The notes: generated by a model from the letters alone, not told the origin. A stretch of DNA of 7,337 nt from CAZTII01 sp964613305 (GCA_964613305.1 CAZTII010000080.1:1-7337), one strand, 5' to 3'; shown: positions 1 through 6,982, counted from the stretch's first letter. A program made the numbers and translations.

Positions 1-37
1 ACTAATTCACTCATTTTTGTGGATTAGTTTTTGTTTT
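1..37 (+). terminator. Rho-independent terminator of a gene left of the window
   Basis: Positions 1-10 (ACTAATTCAC) pair with 19-28 (GTGGATTAGT), giving a 10-bp stem with one G·U pair and an 8-base loop. The run TTTTTGTTTT follows at 28-37. The T-rich tail lies on the right, so it ends plus-strand transcription arriving from outside the window, which would converge on the minus-strand dehydratase gene. The stem may extend further left. Whether it also stops leftward transcripts depends on bases before position 1. Confidence 0.7.
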
Positions 38-78
38 GGGGTGTGAACAGTAACCTTACAATAGCATATAACCCTCAA

Positions 79-90
79 ATTGTCGACAAT
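79..90. promoter_or_regulatory. Perfect 12-bp palindrome, possible operator
   Basis: ATTGTCGACAAT is a perfect palindrome in an otherwise AT-rich spacer. It has the size and symmetry of a site for a dimeric repressor. No promoter with good boxes could be placed around it: a TATAAT at 114-119 has no -35 at the right distance. It may be chance or may regulate a gene to the left. Confidence 0.2.
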
Positions 91-176
91 AATATTTAAT
101 TTTTGGTATATCTTATAATATTACACTGATAGTTTATATAATTTAATTATCCATTTAATTTCCCGTTGTTATATTA

Positions 177-205
177 TGACAAGTTACTGCATATAAGTGA
201 CAAGT
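177..205. repeat. Two direct copies of an 8-mer, 21 bp apart
   Basis: TGACAAGT occurs at 177-184 and again at 198-205, two helical turns apart, in the spacer downstream of the minus-strand dehydratase gene. Read on the minus strand each copy contains TTGTCA, close to a -35 box, but no convincing -10 lies 16-18 bp beyond. Role unknown. No terminator for the minus-strand operon was found in this spacer. Confidence 0.3.
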
Positions 206-275
206 AAATAACGAAATAATTTCAAGCATAAATCATCTCTATAGTATTTATTTTATTTAATATAAATAACTCCCT

Positions 276-2105
276 TTACACTTGGATCAATGCCAAAATC
301 TCTTTTTTTACTTCTTCATCCGACATCGATGAATTAACTATATTATACAATTGTTCCAATATAGCATCCATTTCTTCTTGATTGATCAAAAGCGGTTCTA
401 TTACATAAATTAAATCATTTGGTGTTTTTGTTCTCTCTTCATTTTCCAAATACAATTCTTCATACATCTTTTCGCCTTCACGCAACCCAGTATAGCGAAT
501 TTCAATGTCAACATTTGGTTTAAATCCTGCTAAGCGAATTAAATCTTCTGCTAATTTCGCTATTTTAACCGGCACTCCCATATCTAAGATATAAATATCA
601 CCATGAGTCGCAAATGCACCTGCTTGAAGAATTAATTGTGACGCTTCTGGAATTGTCATAAAGAAACGTTCAATATCAGGATGAGTTACCGTTACTGGAC
701 CACCACTTTTTATTTGATCCATAAATAAAGGTATAACCGAACCATTAGAACCTAGTACATTTCCAAAACGAACGGCGCCAAGTTTAGTAACACCATTGCC
801 ACGATATCCTTGTACAATCATTTCGCACAAACGTTTCGTTGCACCCATTACATTCGTTGGATTTACCGCTTTATCGGTAGATACTAAAATAAATTTATCA
901 ACACCATTGTTAATACTCTCAGCTAATACGTTATATGTTCCAAAAACATTGTTTTTAATTGCTTCTTTCGGTGAATTTTCCATCAATGGAACATGTTTAT
1001 GCGCTGCCGCATGAAACACAATCGAAGGTTTAAATTTCTTAATTACTTGACTAATTCGGTTACGATCACGAACAGAACCAATTAAACACACTATTTCTAT
1101 GTCTTGCGGAATAATGCCACTTTTCTTTTTCATCGCAATTTCTTGTTGTAAGGAATACATATTATTTTCATAAATATCAAACAAACAACATTGTTTAGGA
1201 TGAAATTGAATGATTTGACGAACTAATTCAGAACCAATAGATCCCCCTGCACCTGTCACTAAGATAACTTTATCTTTAATGTATGAGCTAATAGAATCAT
1301 TTTCTAATGTAATTGGTTTACGATTCAATAAATCCTCAATACGAATATCACGCAATGCATTAGTATCCACTTTTTCTTTTTCAGTGATTGCTAAAATTTT
1401 TACATTCAAATCATTCTCGGAACATTTATCATAAATACGTTTAATTAACTCTTGTGGAGCACTTGGTATTGCAATAAATGCAATGTCTATACGTTGTTTC
1501 TTTTTAATCATTGCTAAATCATCGGTTGTTCCTAATACACGAATACCATTCACTAATTTATTGCATTTATATAGATCATCATCCACAAAACCAACAACAC
1601 GATAATTTAACTTTTGATTGCTTACTATTTCTTTACTTAAAATATAACCCGCATCACCTGCACCGATAATCAAACAAGTCAAATGTTTGTCTTTTGACAA
1701 TGTTTGAAGTCGTAAATACCGATAGATTACACGTATCCCCAACATGGTTCCTATCGTTAAAATAGTACCTAATAAATAAATAGACCTTGGTAACAAACCA
1801 TGCACATAAAAGCTAAAATAGTAAAATAGAACAGTTGTTACAAATATGGATGATACAACTCGAACAGATTCTTCAACACTAATGTATCGCCATAAACTTA
1901 AATTCACTTTAAATAGATACATTATTATTAAATGAATAATTATTAACGCTGGTAACATTTTAAACAATAATTGCACATATGGAAACGCATCTACACTATC
2001 AAACTCAAATCGAATCATTACCGATATCCAATATGAAGCTACTATGGCCAATGTGTCAGCTATTAACACACTTAGTTCAGAAATATTCATCTTGTTTATT
2101 TTCAT
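276..2105 (-). CDS. Membrane-bound nucleotide-sugar 4,6-dehydratase (CapD/WbpM/EpsC family)
   Basis: This 609-residue protein has the full-length architecture of the long dehydratases that convert UDP-GlcNAc-type sugars to 4-keto-6-deoxy intermediates for surface polysaccharides. Four membrane segments lie at about 10-31, 46-66, 82-102 and 108-128. A first Rossmann domain starts at about 143 (GAGDAG at 148-153). The catalytic short-chain dehydrogenase domain starts at about 279, with TGAGGSIG at 284-291, HAAAHKHVPLME at 365-376 and STDKAVNP at 409-416. The usual catalytic tyrosine of YxxxK is Met420 (MGATK, Lys424), as known for the long WbpM-type enzymes, so this is not a defect. The exact sugar substrate cannot be read from the sequence. 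The start follows a G-rich ribosome binding site at 2111-2119. The gene lies 22 bp behind the Ig-like protein gene and is probably cotranscribed with it, opposite to the polymerisation genes. Confidence 0.92.
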   Translation of the reverse strand: MKINKMNISELSVLIADTLAIVASYWISVMIRFEFDSVDAFPYVQLLFKMLPALIIIHLIIMYLFKVNLSLWRYISVEESVRVVSSIFVTTVLFYYFSFYVHGLLPRSIYLLGTILTIGTMLGIRVIYRYLRLQTLSKDKHLTCLIIGAGDAGYILSKEIVSNQKLNYRVVGFVDDDLYKCNKLVNGIRVLGTTDDLAMIKKKQRIDIAFIAIPSAPQELIKRIYDKCSENDLNVKILAITEKEKVDTNALRDIRIEDLLNRKPITLENDSISSYIKDKVILVTGAGGSIGSELVRQIIQFHPKQCCLFDIYENNMYSLQQEIAMKKKSGIIPQDIEIVCLIGSVRDRNRISQVIKKFKPSIVFHAAAHKHVPLMENSPKEAIKNNVFGTYNVLAESINNGVDKFILVSTDKAVNPTNVMGATKRLCEMIVQGYRGNGVTKLGAVRFGNVLGSNGSVIPLFMDQIKSGGPVTVTHPDIERFFMTIPEASQLILQAGAFATHGDIYILDMGVPVKIAKLAEDLIRLAGFKPNVDIEIRYTGLREGEKMYEELYLENEERTKTPNDLIYVIEPLLINQEEMDAILEQLYNIVNSSMSDEEVKKEILALIQV

Positions 2106-2110
2106 TTAAA

Positions 2111-2119
2111 CACCCCCCT
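2111..2119 (-). promoter_or_regulatory. Ribosome binding site with a run of six G
   Basis: Read on the minus strand the gap before the dehydratase start contains AGGGGGGTG, five bases before the ATG. It is a G-run variant of the AGGAGG site used by the other genes here and supports the ATG at 2103-2105 over the second methionine, codon 6. Confidence 0.6.
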
Positions 2120-2127
2120 AGTAGCAA

Positions 2128-2940
2128 TTATTCGGTTACTTTTACCACCAACACAGCTTCCGCACTATCATGTTCACTTGCTGAAACAGAGTATGTTACT
2201 TTATACTCGCCCACTACATCAACATTCACAGTTGAATCAATAACTACTTTTTTCAATAGTTCTTTATTTTCTTGATTATCGTACATAACTTTTGATAGAT
2301 TATTTTTAGGGTTAAACGGCTCATGCATTTTAACCGTAACTACCTTCTCTTTCAATTCAATATTCAAAGGTAATAACACCGGTTCTTTAGAAAAAACATG
2401 GAACTTCACTTCTTTGGAAAACTCAGGATGAGATTTTAGCGCTAAATTTACCGTATAATCTGACGCTACACTTATATCAACGACTCCATCGATAATCAAA
2501 TCCGTCGTAATGTCATTTCCACAGCCATCAGTCGCTTTAAAAAACTTACCACATTCAATGTTATGGACAGAATTCACTTCAATATCTAACGGTTGTAAAA
2601 CTTCAACAACAATATCATTTGATGCATCAAAAAACGCTTTTCGATCTACCTTTGTCACATTATTCGACGAATCGATAACGACATACGTAATCACACCGGA
2701 TTGTTTGATAAACTCTTCTCTACTATTTTCAACAAACACTTTTTCTGTAATATAACCATCACGATTATCTGAAGCACTAACACCTTTTAATAAGGATGCT
2801 TTTGTTAAGCAAGCCACATTAATTGGATCCTTAGGAACCGTCAATGTTGGATGTTGGCGATCTTTCATCATATAAGTAACACTAATCATCACAATAGATA
2901 TCAAAGAAATAATGACCAAGACAATAATATTTTTTTTCAT
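2128..2940 (-). CDS. Membrane-anchored extracellular protein with Ig-like (DUF5011-like) domains
   Basis: This 270-residue protein starts with a Lys-Lys pair and one hydrophobic segment (about 4-24), an uncleaved signal-anchor or signal peptide. No lipobox cysteine follows it. The rest is beta-rich and reads as three Ig-like units. The first (about 31-105) contains ASDNRDGYITEKV and ITYVVIDSSNNV, the pattern of bacterial DUF5011-type domains. The second is at about 118-184. The third, about 190-269, ends in GEYKVTYSVSA and a valine-rich strand. There is no LPXTG motif and no catalytic motif. Cysteines 44, 130 and 140 would face outside. It is the first gene of the leftward transcript with the dehydratase, and its start is preceded by AGAGGTG at 2945-2951. 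A role in retaining or organising polysaccharide at the surface is inferred from position only. Function unknown. Confidence 0.72.
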   Translation of the reverse strand: MKKNIIVLVIISLISIVMISVTYMMKDRQHPTLTVPKDPINVACLTKASLLKGVSASDNRDGYITEKVFVENSREEFIKQSGVITYVVIDSSNNVTKVDRKAFFDASNDIVVEVLQPLDIEVNSVHNIECGKFFKATDGCGNDITTDLIIDGVVDISVASDYTVNLALKSHPEFSKEVKFHVFSKEPVLLPLNIELKEKVVTVKMHEPFNPKNNLSKVMYDNQENKELLKKVVIDSTVNVDVVGEYKVTYSVSASEHDSAEAVLVVKVTE

Positions 2941-2970
2941 TTTGCACCTCTACTTCAATATTAGACTTTA

Positions 2971-3016
2971 TTATTCTAAGTTAAATTACATTAAATTACA
3001 AGTTTATTCTAACTTA
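2971..3016. repeat. Repeated 13-mer and tandem 10-mer across the leftward promoter
   Basis: TTATTCTAAGTTA at 2971-2983 recurs as TTATTCTAACTTA at 3004-3016 (12 of 13 identical), offset 33 bp or about three helical turns. Between them TTAAATTACA is perfectly duplicated in tandem (2981-2990 and 2991-3000). The left 13-mer covers the predicted -10 and the right one lies just upstream of the predicted -35, a layout that would suit a regulator binding both sides of the promoter. AT-rich chance similarity is the alternative. Confidence 0.4.
2973..3001 (-). promoter_or_regulatory. Predicted promoter of the leftward operon
   Basis: On the minus strand TTGTAA (plus positions 2996-3001) and TAGAAT (2973-2978) are separated by exactly 17 bp, fitting a vegetative sigma-A promoter. 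Transcription would start near 2966 and give a leader of about 25 bases carrying the ribosome binding site at 2945-2951. The -35 is only a 4/6 match. Confidence 0.5.
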
Positions 3017-3161
3017 CCATCACAATTGAACTTAGATTCTATATTAAAATAAAACGAAACTACAATTATTGACTCAATAATAAATAATAAGCAATACTAT
3101 AAATATCATTAACTACTGTTCTTTCAATTTTTTCTCAATACTAACATTAGGCAAAATAAGC

Positions 3162-3190
3162 TTGCATTCATGGACATTTCTCTATAAAAT
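3162..3190 (+). promoter_or_regulatory. Predicted promoter of the rightward polysaccharide operon
   Basis: TTGCAT at 3162-3167 and TAAAAT at 3185-3190 are separated by 17 bp, close to sigma-A consensus. Transcription would begin around 3197. The short leader contains the palindrome ACGTACGT (3207-3214) and AGGAGGT (3219-3225), five bases before the ATG at 3230. No riboswitch or long structured leader is visible, though an additional promoter further upstream cannot be excluded. Confidence 0.5.
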
Positions 3191-3229
3191 GATAAGGTGA
3201 TGTTTTACGTACGTTTTTAGGAGGTTACT

Positions 3230-3934
3230 ATGGAAAATAACGAATATGAAATAGATTTAGGCAAGATACTAGAAGCAATCAAAAAAGTTCTCATCCCTTG
3301 TATTATTTTTTGTATAGTGTCTACAACAGTTGCTTTTATCTTCACCATCACTTTAATTAAACCAAGTTATACATCAACTGGTAAAATTATCGTGGTACAA
3401 AAAAATGATTCAAAAAACAATCAACTTAATTTTAGCGATGTTCAATTAAGCCAAAAACTAGTAAGTACATACAATGAAATATTAAAAAGTGAACGCATTT
3501 GTGATTTAGTATTAAAAGAATTAAATTTAAACTATACATTTAAACAATATAATTCCATGCTAAAAGTCACTTCTGCTGCAAACACTGAAGTTATAAATGT
3601 TATCGTCGAATCTGACAATCCAAAAGAAGCTACTATTTTAGCAAATACGATTATTGCGGTATTTCAGAAAGAAATCTACAATATTATGAATATTGAAAAT
3701 ATTAGTGTGCTAAGTTGGGCAAAAGTTCCAACCCAAAAATCCAGTCCAAGTATTGTCACAAATTCAGCATTTGGATTATTAATAGGAATTATGCTAAGTG
3801 GTCTATTAGTAGTATATACAATGATTAAAGACAACAACGTGCGCACTGAAGAACAATTTAGAGAAATCTTTCAAGCACCAATCATTGGTATCATTCCTGA
3901 ATTAGAATACGATTTTAAAAGAGGAGGAAAATAA
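3230..3934 (+). CDS. Polysaccharide co-polymerase / tyrosine kinase activator (CpsC/CapA/YwqC family, Wzz-type)
   Basis: This 234-residue protein has the standard size and shape of Gram-positive chain-length regulators. A short cytoplasmic N-terminus with DLGKILEAIKK (9-19) is followed by membrane segment 1 (about 20-43), an extracellular domain, the proline-containing stretch AKVPTQKSSPS (164-174), membrane segment 2 (about 177-198) and a cytoplasmic tail with VRTEEQFREIF (204-214) and PIIGIIPE (217-224). In this family the tail binds and activates the separate cytoplasmic kinase, which is encoded two bases downstream. No kinase domain is fused, unlike the proteobacterial Wzc. The start is set by AGGAGGT at 3219-3225. 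It is the first gene of the rightward operon and would act at the membrane to set polysaccharide length and export. Confidence 0.93.
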   Translation: MENNEYEIDLGKILEAIKKVLIPCIIFCIVSTTVAFIFTITLIKPSYTSTGKIIVVQKNDSKNNQLNFSDVQLSQKLVSTYNEILKSERICDLVLKELNLNYTFKQYNSMLKVTSAANTEVINVIVESDNPKEATILANTIIAVFQKEIYNIMNIENISVLSWAKVPTQKSSPSIVTNSAFGLLIGIMLSGLLVVYTMIKDNNVRTEEQFREIFQAPIIGIIPELEYDFKRGGK

Positions 3935-3936
3935 CT

Positions 3937-4683
3937 ATGACTGAAATTAACTTCAATCCTCATGACTTTAAAGATATTATTACATTAAGCGAACCAGATA
4001 ATCCTGCTTCAGAAGCATTCAGAGCACTTAGAACAAACATTATGTTTAAAAACTTTGATAAACCAATGCAAGTGATCAATATTACAAGCGCTCAACAAAA
4101 CGAAGGAAAATCTACAATACTACTAAATTTAGCAGTTGTATACGCTCAATTAAATAAAAAAGTTCTTATTATTGACTTAGACTTGCGTGTTCCTTCTATC
4201 CATAAATCTTTAAAGTTAAGAAATCATTTAGGAATCACTGATTTATTAAATAATCGCATACCATTCTCAGAAGTGGTAAATAATTTTATGCCAAACATTG
4301 ATGTGATTACTTCTGGAACGAAAATTTTATACCAATCAGAATTTATTCAATCAAAAATTTTAGCTGACTTTGTAAATGCTTGTCGCAATCAATATGATAT
4401 TATTCTAATTGACTGTCCACCAGTTGTTCCGGTTACTGACGCATTGATTACCGCTCAATTTACTGATGGAACACTACTTGTTTGTGAATCAAATCGCAAC
4501 ATAACAAGAACATTACAAACAGTAGAAACTCAATTTTCATCGTTAGGAAAACCTTTATTAGGAGTAGTAATTACTAAAGTACCAAGAAGTCATGCTAAAT
4601 ATTACAATTATTCCTATAAATATTACAGTAGTGAAGATAAAAAAGAGAAGAAAAAAAGGAAAAGCATAAAACAATATGATTGA
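3937..4683 (+). CDS. Bacterial tyrosine kinase for polysaccharide synthesis (CpsD/CapB/YwqD family)
   Basis: This 248-residue cytoplasmic BY-kinase phosphorylates tyrosines using a P-loop ATPase fold. The sequence shows the family lead-in SEAFRALRTNIMF (25-37), Walker A AQQNEGKST (52-60), Walker A' IIDLDLRVP (78-86) and Walker B IILIDCPP (155-162). The C-terminal tail carries six tyrosines in a nine-residue stretch (YYNYSYKYY, 222-230) plus Tyr247, the expected autophosphorylation cluster, beside a lysine-rich stretch (235-245). Walker A has Gln-Asn where many relatives have Pro-Gly, but the GKS core is intact. The ribosome binding site GAGGAGG (3921-3927) lies inside the end of the preceding gene. 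The stop overlaps the phosphatase gene by 8 bp. Partners would be the co-polymerase before it and the phosphatase after it. Confidence 0.94.
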   Translation: MTEINFNPHDFKDIITLSEPDNPASEAFRALRTNIMFKNFDKPMQVINITSAQQNEGKSTILLNLAVVYAQLNKKVLIIDLDLRVPSIHKSLKLRNHLGITDLLNNRIPFSEVVNNFMPNIDVITSGTKILYQSEFIQSKILADFVNACRNQYDIILIDCPPVVPVTDALITAQFTDGTLLVCESNRNITRTLQTVETQFSSLGKPLLGVVITKVPRSHAKYYNYSYKYYSSEDKKEKKKRKSIKQYD

Positions 4684-5425
4684 CATCCATTGTCACTTGA
4701 TTCCTGATATTGATGATGGCAGCAAATCAATGGAAGAATCCCTTGACCTTATAAAAATAGCCATAAGTCAAGGAATTACTGATATTATTTGTACTCCTCA
4801 TTATAAAATCAATCGTTTTGAAACAAGTGCAACTGAAACTATCATGCGTTTTCTTGAACTACAACAAGCATCGTCACTATTACCAATTCGATTATATTTA
4901 GGGAATGAGATTTACTTCACTGAACAATTAACTTCGCTATTAGAAGATAAACAAGCATTGCCTCTTGCTTGTTCTAAATATTATCTCTTTGAGTTTAGCT
5001 TCACTGATTATCCTAAAAATGCACTAGATGTTATTTATGATACTATCGCTTGTGGATATACGCCAATATTAGCCCATCCTGAGCGCTACTTACCATTACA
5101 AAAAGACCCTTCTATTATTCTATCACTATTAAAAGAAGGCTGTCTTATGCAATGTAATGCATCAAGTTTAACTGGAGAATTCGGTAGAGATGCCAAAAAC
5201 CTAGCATGGTATATGCTAGAAAATAATTGTTATCATTTTATTGGTTCCGATACACATAATTTAAAACGTTACTTTACTTACCAAGAAGTATATCCATTGA
5301 TAGCTAATAAAATTGGAATAGAAAAAACAAATCAACTATTCTACTCCAATGCAAAACACATTATTACCAATCAACCGTTAAACGTTAAAATACCAACTTC
5401 TTTCACTAAAAAAAGAAGCTACTAA
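4676..5425 (+). CDS. Manganese-dependent PHP-family protein-tyrosine phosphatase (CpsB/CapC/YwqE)
   Basis: This 249-residue protein has the PHP metal-binding signature and removes phosphate from the neighbouring kinase. Visible motifs are DIHCHLIPDIDDGS (3-16, His5 and His7), TPHY (40-43, His42), GNEIY (76-80, Glu78), LFEFS (104-108, Glu106), AHPERY (133-138, His134) and GSDTHN (190-195, Asp192 and His194). All expected ligand positions known from CpsB are filled, so it should be active. Length matches the family. The start overlaps the kinase gene by 8 bp. The nearest purine-rich site (AGGA, about 4657-4660) is some 15 bases upstream, so translation probably depends on coupling to the kinase gene. 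It closes the kinase/phosphatase module before an internal terminator-like hairpin. Confidence 0.94.
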   Translation: MIDIHCHLIPDIDDGSKSMEESLDLIKIAISQGITDIICTPHYKINRFETSATETIMRFLELQQASSLLPIRLYLGNEIYFTEQLTSLLEDKQALPLACSKYYLFEFSFTDYPKNALDVIYDTIACGYTPILAHPERYLPLQKDPSIILSLLKEGCLMQCNASSLTGEFGRDAKNLAWYMLENNCYHFIGSDTHNLKRYFTYQEVYPLIANKIGIEKTNQLFYSNAKHIITNQPLNVKIPTSFTKKRSY

Positions 5426-5430
5426 TTACA

Positions 5431-5463
5431 AACAAAGGCTTGATACTATTAAGCCTTTGTTTT
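5431..5463 (+). terminator. Internal terminator-like hairpin between phosphatase and polymerase genes
   Basis: AACAAAGGCTT (5431-5441) pairs perfectly with AAGCCTTTGTT (5451-5461), an 11-bp stem with a 9-base loop, followed by a short T run (TTTT ending at 5463). It begins 5 bases after the phosphatase stop and ends 21 bases before the polymerase start. The U-tract is short, so it is probably leaky and would lower expression of the two downstream genes or be subject to antitermination. No new promoter is visible after it. Confidence 0.65.
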
Positions 5464-5484
5464 CAAATGAAAGTTGAGGTTACT

Positions 5485-6546
5485 ATGATCTATTATATAC
5501 TTATATTATTAATTATTATTTTAGGACTATTCGCAAAGAAAAAAGAAGCTAAACTTCTCTATACTATGTTTAATGGATTGATGTTATTTTTAGTAGCCGC
5601 ACTACGACGCGGAGTAGGACACGATTATTGGGCCTACGCCAACATGTACGTTAATGAATACACTCATGATGCCGTATCCCCAGAAAGTGCCTTTCGCTTA
5701 CTAACTCGTTTTTTCGCAAATGTGTCAATGGATTATCAATTAATCTTTATCGCCATTGCCATCATTGTCGCTCTATCTGTTACATGGTTTATCTACAACT
5801 ATTCAAGTTCCATATGGCTAAGTTTCTTTATCTTCGTAAGTTTTGGCTGTTTCTACTTTAGTTTAAACTTTCTCCGCCAAGTAACCGCAGCCATAGTAAT
5901 TCTATTTGCCCTCCATGCTTTTAATCGAAAAGATTATATATATTATTTTATTCTCATCTTATTCGCTTCATTTTTCCACCGATCAGCCCTCATCTTTATT
6001 CCAATCACATTATTATTTTTCATACCATTTAACACAATCACATTAGTAATCTATACCACAATAAGCACATTGTTCTTTGTTTATTCCATACCAATCACAA
6101 GATTTTTCACATCACAAGGTTACTACTCATCATATCCAGAAACCAATATTCATATGACTACAGGAATACCAGTACTCTATGGTATCTTCATGATAGCAGT
6201 CTTTATTTTCATCTTCATTGTACGCGATGATTGCATCAAAAAAAGAGAGTTTAATAAAATTTTAATACCACTGGCATTCTTAAATACATTCTTTACCATT
6301 ATCGGTGCTAAACATTCTATTCTATCACGATTTAGCATCCTGACCGAAATACCAGTCGTCACTATCTTACTTGTTGATGCACTATCCATTTACATAAAAA
6401 AAGCAAATAACATTAAAATTAAAACTATTATTTTAGTTAGCTTTGTCCTTATTTCCTTAGGTTTCCACGAATACCTTCATTATAGAAACTACAATGGAGT
6501 ATTCCCTTATGCATCAGTATGGGAGGTACCGCTATATGAAGACTAG
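5485..6546 (+). CDS. EpsG-like polytopic membrane protein, probable polysaccharide polymerase (Wzy-type role)
   Basis: This protein is 353 residues from ATG 5485, which follows GAGGT at 5476-5480. An upstream TTG in the same frame lies inside the terminator stem and lacks a ribosome binding site. About ten hydrophobic segments are spread along the chain (for example 2-16, 28-40, 85-104, 111-126, 133-146, 152-180, 184-203, 229-246, 289-303 and 313-327). EpsG-like marks are RRGVGHDYWAY (41-51) after the second segment, NFLRQ (128-132) and FFHRSALIFIP (163-173). EpsG-family proteins are thought to polymerise repeat units at the membrane, a role inferred here from fold and neighbours. It ends with a charged tail that overlaps the next gene by 11 bp. 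The context with co-polymerase and kinase supports the polymerase role. Confidence 0.82.
   Translation: MIYYILILLIIILGLFAKKKEAKLLYTMFNGLMLFLVAALRRGVGHDYWAYANMYVNEYTHDAVSPESAFRLLTRFFANVSMDYQLIFIAIAIIVALSVTWFIYNYSSSIWLSFFIFVSFGCFYFSLNFLRQVTAAIVILFALHAFNRKDYIYYFILILFASFFHRSALIFIPITLLFFIPFNTITLVIYTTISTLFFVYSIPITRFFTSQGYYSSYPETNIHMTTGIPVLYGIFMIAVFIFIFIVRDDCIKKREFNKILIPLAFLNTFFTIIGAKHSILSRFSILTEIPVVTILLVDALSIYIKKANNIKIKTIILVSFVLISLGFHEYLHYRNYNGVFPYASVWEVPLYED
6521..6527 (+). promoter_or_regulatory. Ribosome binding site deciding the start of the small membrane protein
   Basis: GGGAGGT lies within the 3' end of the polymerase gene, eight bases before ATG 6536. An earlier in-frame ATG at 6494 has only the weak AGAAA-type purines before it and would add 14 polar residues, so 6536 is preferred. 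Confidence 0.65.
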
Positions 6547-6964
6547 AACATGGTTTCAACAAGCAAACATGGTCATCGTCACTTTGCTATGTTACGCTTG
6601 TTCATTCAACGAAAATGTTTACATTGGCGGTATTATTGCTCGCTATTCGCATCTTTTCTTCTATTTATTCATCGCAACATTAGTTATAAACAGTATTATT
6701 AGTGGTTATAGAAAACAATATCTATATTTAATACCAACCATCAGCATATTTATTATTGCCATCCTTATTGATAAATTAGCTGATCCAACAACATTACTAG
6801 GATACGGAATAAAAGAAGTAGTCAACATCATCTTTCATACCCCACTTGCTCGATATCCTTTAATTACACCATTAAACTGTATTATTACAATTATTCTATT
6901 CTTTCTCATCGGATTTACCATTAACGAAATAAAATCAATGATCGATCAAAAAAACAACGATTAA
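6536..6964 (+). CDS. Small polytopic membrane protein, family not recognised
   Basis: This protein has 142 residues from ATG 6536. I do not recognise the family. Three clear hydrophobic segments (about 38-57, 62-80 and 108-129) and a weaker one near the N-terminus (about 11-22) make it an integral membrane protein. The N-terminal MKTR and the C-terminal EIKSMIDQKNND are charged. Polar residues including Arg36, His39, Asp79, Asp83, His101 and Arg106 sit in or near the loops. There is no signal peptidase site and no catalytic motif I can name. Its start overlaps the polymerase stop by 11 bp, so the two are probably translationally coupled and made in fixed ratio. A helper or subunit of the polymerase, or a membrane acyltransferase-like accessory, are guesses. 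Only the operon position supports a link to polysaccharide. It is the last gene before the terminator. Confidence 0.75.
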   Translation: MKTRTWFQQANMVIVTLLCYACSFNENVYIGGIIARYSHLFFYLFIATLVINSIISGYRKQYLYLIPTISIFIIAILIDKLADPTTLLGYGIKEVVNIIFHTPLARYPLITPLNCIITIILFFLIGFTINEIKSMIDQKNND

Positions 6965-6982
6965 TATTCTCGTTGTTTTTTT
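6948..6982. terminator. Bidirectional Rho-independent terminator between convergent genes
   Basis: AAAAAAACAACGA (6948-6960) pairs with TCGTTGTTTTTTT (6970-6982), a 13-bp stem with a 9-base loop. Seven T (6976-6982) serve the rightward operon and seven A (6948-6954) become the U-tract for the leftward NusG-like transcript. It overlaps the end of the small membrane protein gene and the last codon positions of the convergent gene, a very economical junction. Confidence 0.85.

Noticed and set aside
796..1014. Plus-strand open frame of 72 codons
   Set aside because: It lies inside the dehydratase gene on the opposite strand, over its most conserved catalytic region, with no ribosome binding site.
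1979..2275. Plus-strand open frame of 98 codons spanning the junction of the two minus-strand genes
   Set aside because: Composition is serine/threonine-rich as expected from antisense translation; both minus-strand genes have clear family features.
2510..2755. Plus-strand open frame of 81 codons
   Set aside because: Antisense shadow of the Ig-like protein gene, no start signals.
3027..3103. Alternative rightward promoters (TTGAAC at 3027, TTGACT at 3069)
   Set aside because: No acceptable -10 box lies 16-18 bp downstream of either.
5440..5484. Upstream TTG start adding 15 residues to the EpsG-like protein
   Set aside because: It lies in the terminator stem, lacks a ribosome binding site, and ATG 5485 has GAGGT at proper distance.
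6177..6389. Minus-strand open frame of 70 codons
   Set aside because: Antisense shadow of the EpsG-like membrane protein gene.
6626..6632. GGCGGTA, resembling the start of the ops antitermination element
   Set aside because: It is inside a coding region, matches only part of the element, and is not in an operon leader.
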